Shown here piece by piece: positions 45,701 through 57,318 of a DNA stretch of 64,000 nucleotides. Location: contig JAGPYM010000008.1 of NCBI GenBank assembly GCA_020736575.1, forward strand, positions 1,100,001-1,164,000. The letters are read 5' to 3'. Source of the stretch: Thelonectria olida (Eukaryota > Ascomycota > Sordariomycetes > Hypocreales > Nectriaceae). The position numbers and the translations under genes are program-made. Numbering within the stretch: position 1 is the first letter of the stretch; the number at the start of each line of letters is the position of its first letter. Below the pieces are notes generated by a model that saw only the letters and a list, made by a program, of their open reading frames with translations, ran no database searches and was not told the DNA's origin.

Positions 45701-48700
45701 CTGAATCGTGGATCAAGGTCCATGGACAAGCCTCGAAGCGAGCTATCCAACGAGCCATTCCTCGCAACGTTGGGGTCTATGTTGACTGCTCCGAGGCCAG
45801 CGCCTCTTCTGCCGCAGCTACGCTTCGGTCTTGTCTTCCGGAAGGTGTTGTCGCGCAGCGTCTTGATGCTCAACTTCTCCAGTTCGCCTTTGGTCGCACG
45901 GACAAGAAGGCAGTGGACCTGCTCAAGGAGTCCTACTCCAAGGCCAAGCTTGCTCCCTCTCTGAAAGAGCAAGTTGATGTGTTGAAGGCTGCCGAGCTTA
46001 CGGGAGCTGATGCCACCAAGCTCTCCCGAAAGCACTACGTGACCGACTGGCAAGAGAAGGGGTCTCTTGTCTTGACCGTCCAGCCGCTCAACCTCGACGG
46101 CATTTTCAAGCCCGACAAAACGTACTTCATGGTTGGCATGGCCGGTGGTTTGGGTCTCTCCATTTGCCAGTGGATGGTACGAACTGGCGCAAAGCACATT
46201 GTCATCACCAGCCGAAACCCCAAGGTTGATGTGAGTCTGCTCGAGGATGCTCGCCGGGCTGGCACGGCGGTCCATGTCATCCCCATGGATGTGTCCAAGA
46301 AGGAGTCGGTTGAAAAGGTCGTTCAGCAGGTCAAGGATACCATGCCCCCTATTGCAGGTGTATGCAATGCTGCCATGGTGTTGTCCGACAAGATGTTCAT
46401 TGATATGGATGTCGACCAGCTCAACAACACGCTCGCTGCCAAGGTGTATGGAAGCGAGCATCTCGACTCTGTCTTTGGAGACATGCCTTTGGACTTCTTT
46501 GTTCTCCTCTCGTCTGTCGCCACTGTTATCGGCAACATTGGTCAGGCCAACTATCACGCTTCCAACCTATTTATGACGAACCTGGTTGCCCAGCGCCGCG
46601 CCCGAGGAGTCGCTGGATCCGTTGTCCATGTCGGATACATTTCCGATGTTGGTTATGTCACTAGACAGGACAGAGATCGCCAGCTTGACCAGCACTTCCG
46701 CAACGTGCGCTTGATGCCTCTGTCTGAGACTGATGTACACCACGCGTTTGCTGAAGCCATCCGAGGTGGCAAGCCTGGAAGCAGCTATGGCGCCCCTGAT
46801 ATCATCATGGGTCTCGAGACCTTCAACGAGCCTTTGCCCCGTGAGAAGCAGCCACTTTGGCTCCAGAACCCTCGCTTCTCGCACTTTGTGCCTCCTACGA
46901 CGCTTCACAACCAGAACCAAGTCCGCGGCTCTGGCACTACGGACAACGTCAGGAAGCAGATTGCCGAGGCTCAAAGCGAAGAAGAAGCCGTCGCGGCCGT
47001 CATGGAGGCATTTAGTAAGAAGCTGGAGTCGATCCTGCAGCTTCAGCCTGGCAGCGTCAATGTGCAGCGACCCATCATCGATCTCGGCATTGACTCTCTG
47101 GTTGCGGTCGAGATTCGTACGTGGTTCCTCAAAGATCTCGGTGCCGAGGTGCCTGTGGTGAAGATCCTCGGAGGTGACACTGTCGTTCAGGTCTGTACTT
47201 GGGCCACGAAGAAGGTCATGGCAAACAACATGAAGAACCAGGAGGCGGCTCAAAAGAATGGTGAGCCGGTTGAAAAGGCTGCGCAGGCTCCGGCGCCTAC
47301 ACCTGCTTCAGCTCCTGAGGCCGTCTCTCAGCCTGCTACCGCCGGCTCGTCGCTCTCCGTTCCTCGGGAGACTTGGAGCAAAACTTCCGAGACGAGCAGC
47401 GCCAACGTGTCCGACAACGAAGACTCGAGCTCGGTCGGAAACATCAAAACGCCCACCTCCAGCAACTCCTCCGTGATTGAGGATGCGGATGAACCAGTCG
47501 TCAAGCCCGAGACTGTCCGCGAAGAGAAAATGTCACCAGGTCAGTCTCGAATCTGGTTCCTTTCCAAGCACTTGGAAGACGCGGCCGCCTTTAATATGAC
47601 GTTCCACTACCACGTCAAGGGGCCCCTGAGCATGGCGAGGTTGCGACATGCGCTGCAGACGACGACTCATCACCATGAGTGCCTCCGAATGCGATTCTAC
47701 CAGCGCCTCGGAGACGGCCATCCCATGCAGGGCCTCTTGGCCTCGTCGTCGTACGAACTCAAGCACATGACTGAGGCTAACCAGAGTGATGTGCAGAGCG
47801 AACTGACCCGACTGAAGACTTGCGTTTGGGATCTCGAGAACGGAAAGACGTTCGAGGCGACGGTGCTCAGCCAGAGTACTGAGGAGCACGACATCATCTT
47901 CGGATATCACCACCTCGTCATGGATGTGGTGGGCTGGTATGTCTTTGTCCGGGACCTCGACAAGGCATACAAGATGCAGCTGCTCGACAGGAGTGCCGGC
48001 TCATACATGGAGTACACGCTACTCCAGCAGGAACAAGAGAAGGCTGGCATTCTCCAAGAGCAGCTCAGGTACTGGCAAGACGAATTCACGACCTTCCCCG
48101 AAACCCTTCCCCTTCTCCCCATGTCTCATGTCAACGTTCGCCCGGTAGAGCTGGGCAACGAGAGCCACCATGTGTATCAACAACTCGAACCCTCGCAGCT
48201 CGCAGCAATCAAAGACGTCTGTAAACAACTCCGAATTAACCCGTTCCACTTCCATCTTTCCATTTTGCAGATCTTGCTCGCTCGCTACACCAACACCGAA
48301 GATATTTGCATTGGCGTCGTCGACGCTGGACGCAACGACCCGCGCTTTGCCCAGACAATTGGCTGCTTCATCAACATGCTTCCCGTTCGATCCCAAGTCG
48401 CCAGCAACTCGACCTTTGCCGATATCGCCAACACAACATCTAGAAAGGCTCTCGACGCATTCTCTCACGCTGCTGTTCCATTTGATATGATTCTCGACGG
48501 GGTCAAGGCCCCTCGGTCGTCAGAGAGCACGCCCCTTTTCCAGGCTGCCATGAACTACCGCACCGGATCTGTCTGGGAGATGCCGCTCGGTGATTGCCAG
48601 ATGACCATGGCTGGAGGTAAAGATGCTGAAAACCCCTACGATATCAGCTTTGGCATTGCCGATACTGGCTCCGGCTGCATGGTTGAGATGCATTGCCAAG

Positions 48701-51700
48701 CGTCCTTGTACACAGGTGAAGCCTGCCGCACCATCCTGGACTCTTACCTTCGTCTCGTGGACGTCTTTACGAGCAATCCTAACCTGAACATCGCCAAGTC
48801 TGCCATTCATAATCAAGTCCAAGTTGACCAGGCTCTTGCGCTCGGAAAGGGGCCTAGGAGACAGTTTGGATGGCCGTTGACAATGTCCGACAGGGTGCAG
48901 GACACGTGCCGTATGCATCCTAACAAGACTGCCATCAAGGACAAGGGAGCTGCCCTTCCGTACTCGGACCTGCGCTCTCGCGTTAATGCTGTGGCCGACT
49001 CGATTCTCCGGGCTGGCCGCATTGCTGGCTCACATGTTGCAGTATTGTGTGAGCCTTCGGCTGATGCCATAGTTGCCATGCTGGCTGTCCTCCACGTTGG
49101 CGCCGTGTACGTCCCCCTCGACGTCAGCTTGCCCACAGCCCGCCACGCTGCCATGATGCGAGGCTCCGGCTCTGCCCTGATTCTCTCCCATTCAGCCACA
49201 GAGAAGCGCGTCCACGACCTTGGTAACGAGCTTGACTCTCCGATTCAAGAAGTGCGAGTCGACACAGCTTCCAATGTTGAGAACACGGTGTCTGTCTGCG
49301 CGCAGCCAGGTGCACCCGCCGTGTTGTTCTTCACAAGCGGTTCTACGGGCACCCCAAAGGGCATTTTCCTCTCTCAGGCCAACCTTGTCAACCATTTGGC
49401 CCTCAAGACCGACGTACTTGAACTCGGCGAGGAGACTGTCCTCCAGCAAAGCTCACTGGGTTTTGACATGTCCATGATTCAGACCTTCTGTGCTCTCGCC
49501 AACGGCGGCTGCCTTGTCATTGCCCCGTCTGAGATGAGGCGCGATCCCGTCGAGTTGAGTGGTCTGGTTAGCCGAGAACGCGTCTCGCTGACTATTGCTA
49601 CCCCCTCTGAATATCTTGCTTGGCTGCATTATGGAGAGTCGTCTCTGAAGGAGAACACGGCCTGGCACCATGTGTGCATGGGAGGGGAGGCTGTTTCTCA
49701 GCAGCTGAAGAATGAACTCCGCCGTCTTGGCCTCGGTGGCTTGAGACTGACCAATTGCTACGGACCCACGGAGATTACTGCCGCTGCAACGTTCCAGAAC
49801 ATCAGCTTGGACGACCGGAACCAAGACGAGACGCTCAAGTTCGCCGTGGGAAAAGCGCTGCCAAACTACTCGGTCTGTATCCTTGATGCCTCTGGTCAGC
49901 CACAACCTGTCCAGCACACGGGTGAGATATGCATCGGCGGTGCAGGAGTCGCACTCGGTTACTTGGACTTGCCCGAGGAGACAAAACGCAAGTTCATCAA
50001 GGACATTGCGGACTCGACCCGACGCATGTACCGGACTGGTGACCAAGGACGACTGTTGTCTGACGGAACATTGCTGTGTCTTGGCCGTCTCGACGGTGAC
50101 ACTCAGGTCAAGTTGCGCGGTCTACGAATCGAGCTCCAGGAAGTAGAGAACGCTCTACTTGGAGTCGCTGATGGACTCTTGTCTACAGTGGTGGTCTCTC
50201 GCCGTGGGGATGTCCTCGTTGCTCATGCCACCCTTGCCCAAGGCCAGACCGCAAGTGACGAGGAATTGACTGGACTTCTCAGCCGGTTGAAGCTGCCGCA
50301 GTACTTCATCCCAGCCACGATTGTCATTCTTCCCAATTTGCCCACAAATGCCAACGGAAAACTCGACCGCAAAGCCATCAGCTCGCTCTCGCTCCCAGAG
50401 AAGGAGTCCAATGGCGCACAGGAGAAGATGACTGTCCGCGAGGGCGAGCTGCGCCTTTTGTGGGAGCGAGTCCTTCCAGAGACAACTACCGGAACTCGCA
50501 TCGGACCGACTGCCGACTTTTTCCTCCTTGGCGGCAACTCGATGCTTCTTATGAAACTGCAGGCAGCCATCAGAGAGTCGATTGGGGTCAATATCTCTAC
50601 GCGGGCTCTGTACCAGTCCAGCACGCTCCGAGACATGGCTCGCTGCTTGAATGAGCAACTGGCAACAGAAGCCGACGACATGGAGACAGAAATTAACTGG
50701 ACAGTCGAAACTGCTGTGCCAAAGTCCCTGCAGAGACAGATTCGCGAACTCCCTGCACCATCGAGATACTCTCAGCCCTCTAAGTCGGATTACCTTCAGG
50801 TCCTGTTGACTGGTGCCACCAGCTTCCTCGGTGGTCAAATTCTCCTGTCGTTGCTACAGTCGCCCGCTGTGGACAAGGTGCATTGCGTTGCTGTGCTTGC
50901 GGATGATCAAACCCAATTGCCTCACGACGGCAAGATTGTGTGCTACACTGGAAGCCTCCTTTCTCCTACTTTGGGGCTCAACGCGGACGAACGCGAGCTT
51001 CTCGAGGAGACGGCCGATGTCATCATTCACGCCGGCTCCAGTGGTCACTGTCTCAACACGTATCCGTCTCTGCGCACGCCCAATGTTACTTCTACCCAGT
51101 TCTTGGCTTCGCTTGCTCTGTCTCGCTCGATCCCGCTGCTCTTCCTGTCATCCAACCGTGTTGTGCTCTTGTCCGGCGACACGGCGCCGCCGCCTGCTTC
51201 TGTCGCAGCCTTCCCCCCAGCCACGGACGGTCTTGAGGGCTACACTGTGAGCAAGTGGGCGAGTGAAGTGTTCCTCGAGAAATTTGTTTCCGATCTGAAA
51301 CGGGCCAACAAGTCTCCATTGACTGTCTCGGTACACCGACCGTGTGTCTTGGTCAGTGAGAACGCGCCCAACTCGGATGCCTTGAATGCCATCCTACGAT
51401 ATTCCGTCTCTATGCGCTGCGTGCCTTATCTCGACAGAGTCGAAGGGTACTTGGACTTTGGACACATTGACAAGGTTGTTGACGAGATCATGGACACGAC
51501 GCTGCAGCTCGCGCAGGGCACGCAGAATGGTTCCGCTAAGATCCAGTTCAACCACCACTCTGGAGGAGTCAAGGCGTCGGCCAAGGAGTTCCGAGCACAC
51601 ATGGAAAACATTTACGGCGGCAAGTTTGACCAAGTCGACATTGTGGAATGGATGCGTCTTGCGAGCGAGGCTGGCATTGACCCCTTGATCACGGCCTACT

Positions 51701-51759
51701 TGGAGGGTATTTTGGAGAATGGAGCTACCATGGTGTTCCCTTATTTGGGAGAGGCTTGA
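39727..51759 (+). CDS. iccA: PKS-NRPS hybrid synthetase, IccA-like
   Basis: Two exons, 39727-44064 and 44119-51759, joined in phase 0 across a 54-nt intron that falls in the methyltransferase SAM motif, give 3992 aa. Domains: KS (active Cys181, His318, His359), AT (GHSSG, Ser653), DH (His985, Asp1165), C-methyltransferase (GAGTGGT 1440-1446), a structural/inactive ER-KR region, KR (GMAGGLG ~2119-2125, Tyr2258), ACP (Ser2439), Ser/Pro linker, C (HHLVMDV 2710-2716), A (about 3045-3430), T (Ser3587), terminal R-type domain (TGATSFLG from 3677, YTVSK 3821-3825). The C motif has Val where Gly is usual. By eye the A-domain code is D-M-I-A-C-G-C-A-A-K. Family role: makes a polyketide, condenses it with an amino acid (Tyr in ilicicolin H) and releases an acyl tetramic acid by Dieckmann cyclisation. 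Confidence 0.95.
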
Positions 51760-52377
51760 TTGAGTGTATCTTTCGTGTTTCTGTAGCGTTTCTTTTTTTC
51801 TTTTCCTTTTTTTGTCATTTCTTGTTCATAGCACTAGGAGTTAGTCGGAGTTTGTAGTAAATGCACCATTATCGTTAGAGAGTAATATTTCCACAACCAT
51901 GAGCAGTCATCTTCGAAGCGACCTGTCGATCGTCCCTTGGCAATCCGGAAACTTATTTTGCATGACACGTTCAAAGCAAAAGTTCTCTTGCCCAGAATGG
52001 CTTCATCCTGTCCTTTGAACTTCTGCCTTGGTCGAGGCGAGTCTGCGGCACAGAGATGATGACAAGACGCCGAGTGAAACTCAATAAACGAGGCCGTTCC
52101 TGGTGCAAGCGAGGTGTGTAGCAAATCCCACACTCCGTGAAACTCGGGCCCGATGTATGAATACCCGACCCCGGGATCTAGTAAGACGGAGCGTGCGGGC
52201 ATGGACTATCCGGAGAACTACGGGATATTGCTTGGTGCATCGGGGTTCTCGGAGAATAAGCACCAACCCGTAATCACGGCGACAAGGTGGGATTTATACG
52301 CCGAGCAACAGAGTATAACGGCTCGGTCTGTCTGTTTTGCGAGCGAGCGACAAACCTGTGTGTGCTTGGTAGACGTC
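51760..52377. other. Intergenic region between the PKS-NRPS and OYE genes
   Basis: About 620 bp: the 3' UTR of the synthetase (T-rich near 51790-51820) and the promoter of the OYE-like gene. The OYE frame stays open upstream of its ATG to 52153, but that part has no OYE-like sequence. Confidence 0.45.
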
Positions 52378-53814
52378 ATGCATCTGGATTCTGAAGTTGT
52401 TGCAAAGGACCTGCCCGTGGGCAAGCCGGTGACGCTGAAATGCGGCCTCACGCTGCCAAACAGGCTGGTCAAGGCTGCGACGGCCGAGAGCATGGCCACG
52501 AACGATACGCTCCCCGATGAGAGGTTCTGCACCTTGTATCGTCACTGGGCTGCTGGTGGTTGGGGAATGGTCCTGGCTGGTAATTCATCATCAATCAACT
52601 CTTTTGGCAAGGAAATTGACCCGTGTGTCTCTAGGCAACGTCCAAGTGGACGCAAATCACATCTGCACAGCTACCGATCTCTCAGTCGACCACACTCTGA
52701 GCGACGACAAGATCATTGCGGCGTGGAAACCGTGGGCAGCAGCGTGCAGCGAGCACGGAACTCCAGCCGTCATGCAGCTCTGCCATCCGGGGCGACAATC
52801 GCCCGCAGGCGCCGGCAAGCGAGGTTTCTTCGCCAAGCCCATGGCCCCGAGCGCCGTGGCTCTCCAGATGGGATCCGGCATCGTCGCAAAGGCGATTACG
52901 GCTCTGCTGTTTGGCACACCGCGCGAGATGAGTATGTCGGATATCGAGACGGTCGTGAAGCAGTTTGCCAAGTCGGCGCGTCTGGCAGCCGCCAGCGGGT
53001 TCGCGGGTGCCGAGATCCACGGCGGCCATGGCTTCCTGCTGGAGCAGTTTCTCTCTGCAAAGTCCAATCGGCGAACAGACGGCTACGGCGGCTCGGCTGC
53101 GAACAGGGCTAGGTTTGCGGTCGAGGTCATCCAGGCGGTACGCAAGGCGGTGCCAGCTGGATTTGCCGTGGGAGTATGCCTCAACTCGGCGGATGTTCAG
53201 TCGCAGACGGAGTTGAGGGAGAGTATCGAGCAGATCAAGTTGATGACGAAAGCTGGCGTGGACTTCATCCAAATAAGCGGCGGAACGTTTGAGAACCCGA
53301 CGGTATGTTTTTGATCGCCAGTCGGAAGAGTTGATGCTGACGAGGAGAGTAGATGTTCTTGGGCCCCAAGTCAGATGAGCCACAAAAGCTAGGCCAAGCA
53401 AAGGTTCACAAGCCCTTCTTCCTCGACTACGCCAAAAGCGTCAGAAGCCACGTCCCCAAAGACGTGCCCGTGATAGTGACGGGCGGATTCCGGACGTGCT
53501 CGAGCATCAAGAATGCCGTGGCCAACGGAGACTGCGACCTGGTGGGCTTGGCTCGGCCGGCCATCGTGAACCCTCTTCTGCCCAAGACGACGGTTCTCAG
53601 CCCGACGATGCAGGAGGAAGACGTGACGCTGTACGCGAAGAAGACGGAGGCGTCGTGGATCTTGAAGCAGACTGGGATCAGGGCTGTCGAGGTGCATATG
53701 GACAATGTAAGTGAAGCAGATGCCAGTAAGAGCGAAGAGCATAAGCTAACCATGTCGCAGGCGTGGTACGTGGAACATTTGAAGCAACTGGCGCAGGAGG
53801 AAGTGTATAATTAA
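52378..53814 (+). CDS. iccE: Old-yellow-enzyme (NADH:flavin oxidoreductase) homologue, IccE-like epimerase candidate
   Basis: Four exons (52378-52579, 52635-53302, 53353-53706, 53761-53814) give 425 aa. The last intron (54 nt, GTAAGT, GCTAAC branch site, TCGCAG) contains no stop, so it would be read through if missed. The FMN-binding TIM barrel begins with LTLPNRLVKAATAESMA. The active-site segment is H196-G-G-H199-G-F201 followed by LLEQFLS and RTDGYGGS; classical OYE1 has a Tyr proton donor where F201 stands. A later phosphate-binding strand reads VIVTGGF. Known in the pathway: IccE converts 8-epi-ilicicolin H to ilicicolin H. Loss of the proton donor fits a non-reductive role. A reductase acting on another substrate remains possible. 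Confidence 0.85.
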
Positions 53815-55591
53815 ATGAATTACATTGTCGTGATACCATGATTTGAAGATGAAAGATGGAAGTTGAGAGTTGGTGCATGTACGTATACGTATCTTCATAA
53901 CGTTGATTCCGTTTTCTTACATCCGTTTTTACCGTTTCGGCGCATGTGGCTTATGCTTCGTTCCTTGCATAAATAAGGTGCGTCGAGAAGTGGCTGGGGA
54001 GTGGAATCGGCGGCTGCGCTAGTCTGGTGGCGGAATGCGCCACGTGCGATGACTTCATCAAATCGCCGAAATCGAAATCTTGGGCGTTTGCGCCACGCCA
54101 TGAGTCGCAGACGCCGCAATACTTGGGTGCTCTCGAACGGCACCTACGGGTCTGCTTTACCAACAGGGACGAGACGGATCGATCACGACCATGAGAACCA
54201 TAGGAGAGAGAGAGACCTGGTTTGGCTGTAGGTGGTTGAAAGTGAATACCAGTGCACATCATTGTGCTTCATCAACGCCTTGCCTCTTCCCCAACTTACC
54301 CCCTTTACCATTTATGACGAGTCAAGAAACCATTATGAATAACCGAGCCTCCATCCGAGCGAGTCCCGAGGATATCAGCCTGTCACCGCGGGAATAAGCT
54401 CCGGGCGAGATCGTCGCCACCATGGCGTCCTGGCTTACATAGAAAGGGGAAGCTCTAAGCTGTGGCAATCCTCGAGTCTTCTCCGCGGCTATGGTCGTAT
54501 TTATCATACAAGCAAGCGGTCCTGTCATATTCGTGTAAGTTAATGTTTTATGCTTCCCCTCACTGGAGCAGCTTCACTTTGGGGTAAATCCACTCCTCCT
54601 TGGAGTTTCGCCCGGGGAGCCGTGAGAGCCGTGAGGGGATCGACATGGGGATGAATGAATCAATGGCAAAAATGTCATCATTGTTCTTCTTTCATTCTTG
54701 CAAATCCATCCGAGGCTTCCATGGTGTGGATCGTGTGAGCGGAATCGTTCCGGGCTTCTGAGCCCATTCGGTCGTCGCCGTCCTTCGTCCTGGACTCCAC
54801 TGATATCATCGCCTCCACTGCAGAGAAATTTTCTTTGGAGTTTTCATGTCATTGTTGGAGAACTGCCCATGTCGTTCTTGGCCCGGCGTGTAGCAGCTCA
54901 CTAGTAGTAGAGCCTCATGCTGGGCACCCTGCTGCTTAGCCGCATGAACCACATCTCTCATGATGAGCACTCAACGAAATCAGCACAATCAACCACCAAG
55001 GCATCCCTAGATCATTTGTAAACTCGTCCTGACTCGAGAACTCCCCAATCCTACCCCCGGTTTGCTCACCAACCATGGAACGGACCTTGGGACCCTCCCC
55101 ACGCGAACCAGCCTTCAGTTGCGGCTCCATCCTCGTGCCGACAGATCCAGCTTTTGCACTGTTCTGTCACGGCACTACTACCCTTCTGGCTGTAAATGGT
55201 TGAGGAGCCAACACCGTGTTGCGTCACACCCTCTCGGCTCCTCCGTATTGGCTCTGGATGCTAGAGACAGAGTCACTCACACCTCGGATGTAGCTCTAGT
55301 GGCGTGGGTCGTATTTGCTTTCAAATCTTGTGTGTAATTGCTGCTGTCTAGGATGGGCCCGAGTTCAAGAGCCGTGGCCACCCCCATGATCTCGTTGATT
55401 GTTGAATGATGGGGTTCGGGGTGGTTGACTGGGGAAACGATCCGCTCTGAGCGGGGAGACGGCGAAGTGAAGGGGGATATAAGAGTCTGCCTTCTTCTCA
55501 GGTTCGTCGAGAAAGACTTTTATCTTTATCCTACTGTCAACAGTGCTTCCTCTCTCTTAGCTTTATTGTGTATACCATAACCACCGACACA
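53815..55591. other. Intergenic region flanking the cluster on the right
   Basis: About 1.8 kb without a supported gene. Short frames (for example 54698-54904) show no domain. It includes the promoter of the acetate-transporter-family gene, ending in a CT-rich 5' UTR (about 55490-55570). It probably marks the right border of the cluster. Confidence 0.45.
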
Positions 55592-56477
55592 ATGGCTTCC
55601 AACACCAACACTCCCTCCAACGGTGCCAGCACACCAACTCACTACAACGACAAGCACGACGACATGCCCCGATGCAACTGCCATTATCACCACTTCAACG
55701 ATGGCATGGCTCCCACTCTGCCTCGGCCTCATCAGTCCATGGTCTCTCAGGTCTTGAACCCTCCCTTCTACAGAGTTGCCAACCCCGGTCCGTTGGGCCT
55801 CATCAGCTTCGCCCTAACAACCTTTGTCTTGGGATTGTACCAGTGCGGCGCTGGGTATGTCTTCCACCTTGTTCTCCCACCTCACATCCACTCTCAACTG
55901 ACGCGCCTCGCACAGTCTCCCCGGATCGAACCCCTTCGGCGGCGTCGGCCCTGACCAAGCCATCTTCGGGCTGGCCGTCTTCTTCGGGGGCATCGCGCAG
56001 CTCTTCGCCGGCCTGATGGAGTTCCGCGTCGGAAACACCTTTGGAACGACAGTGCACTGCTCCTACGGCGCCTTCTGGCTCTCCTTTGCCATGTTCTTCG
56101 TCCCCGATCTGGGCATCAAGGCCGCCTACAAGGGCGACGACCGAGCCTACAGCTTCGCCCTGGGCATCTTCCTCATCCTGTGGTGCTTCCTGACGCTGAT
56201 ATTCTTCGTCGCCGCCCTCAAGACCAACATTGCCATCTTGCTGGTGCTCGGCTTCCTCACGCTGGCCTTCCTCTTCCTCAGCCTGGCCCAGTTCACCCTA
56301 ACCAGTCACCCCAATGCTGCTATCCGGCTCAACAAGGCTGGCGGTGCGTTTTCTGTCATCTGTGCCTTCTTGGCCTTTTACGCGGGCAGTGCGGGTATCA
56401 TGACTGAGGATACTACCTGGGTCAGGCTTCCTCTTGGTGAGATTAATGTCCCGTCACGGAAGACCAACATGGCCTGA
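55592..56477 (+). CDS. GPR1/FUN34/YaaH-family acetate transporter-like protein
   Basis: Two exons, 55592-55854 and 55916-56477, joined across a 61-nt intron (GTATGT to CGCACAG), give 274 aa. The soluble N-terminus (~60 residues) is Asn/Thr/His-rich. The family signature NPGPLG starts at residue 64 and leads into the first of about six transmembrane helices (LGLISFALTTFVLGLYQCGAG; later ALGIFLILWCFLTLIFFVAA). FGGIAQLFAGLMEF in the second helix is also typical. Family role: plasma-membrane acetate/proton transport or ammonium-related signalling (Ady2/AcpA group). The ATG at 55592 is preferred over an in-frame one 24 bp upstream because of better context; the difference is eight residues. Confidence 0.9.
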
Positions 56478-56774
56478 GGAAGTGGGACAGGACTCGGCAT
56501 GGTTTGTTGTTTACATAGATGGTATAGAAACCACCGTGCATATTGTTGAAAGCGAATCGTTTAGTCAAGGCTCTTGTCATTTGGATACCCTGGTTTGATG
56601 ATGGGAAGGAATCGAGGACATACTATGGCGCTTCTACTTCAGGATAATACGCTTGCATAAAATACATTGCCATAGAACACATACATCGCAGGTTCAATGG
56701 CAGAGCATGATTCATTCGATATTTGTTTCATTGGCCTGTGCTACTATATATGCATCACGGCATATCTCTCCTAC

Positions 56775-57318
56775 TTAATAGTCCATCGATTCGTGGCGAC
56801 GATGTTCGCGCCTGGTAGCTCATCAGTAATAAAGTCGCACAGAAAACAGCAGCCTTGGAGAACTTACGGGTCATACTGATCATAGTTCTGCTCATACTGC
56901 TGCTCATACAGCTCCGTGGCCTGCTTCTTGGCCTTGTGCCTGGCCTCCTCTTGATCCAAAAAGTCGAGTCCCTTTGTCTCGAAGAGCTTGTCGACCTCGG
57001 CGCCGGCGAAACCAGCCAGGATCTCCTTGGCTCTGCCGTGGCTGACAGTCTCACCTATTATGCATGAGCTATGTCTGGATATAGGGACATGTATCGGCTG
57101 ATGATGGATTGCCTACCCTCGCTTCGCTGGTGGTCCTCCCACTTCTTCATGGCCTCAAAGGCAGCGCCGCCGGCAACGACCTCGTGGGTCAAGTGGCTTT
57201 GATGGCGCTCTTCGCCCTCGTACACTCGATCGCGCTGCTCACGGCCTTCGTCTATATGGAGTCAGTGCTCGGTATCGGAGGACGGTTCAAGGAAGGGCTG
57301 CAGACCGAAACCAAACAT
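56775..57318 (-). CDS. CipC-like stress protein (DUF3759)
   Basis: Four small exons (57318-57306, 57251-57117, 57054-56868, 56811-56775) join to 123 aa. No single frame shows this gene. The spliced protein starts MFGFDEGREQ and contains LTHEVVAGGAAFEAMKKWEDHQ, then AKEILAGFAGAEVDKLFETKGL, the two conserved blocks of the CipC/antibiotic-response family. It ends in a Tyr/Gln/Asp-rich tail. The first exon is only 13 nt and its donor (GTCTGC) is non-consensus, so that junction is the least certain. CipC was found as a concanamycin-induced protein in Aspergillus; its molecular function is unknown. Cytosolic location is inferred from the lack of targeting signals. Confidence 0.85.

Noticed and set aside
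45583..46557. 324-codon antisense frame inside the PKS-NRPS gene
   Set aside because: Opposite-strand reflection of the ketoreductase region; no start context, domain or conserved motif.
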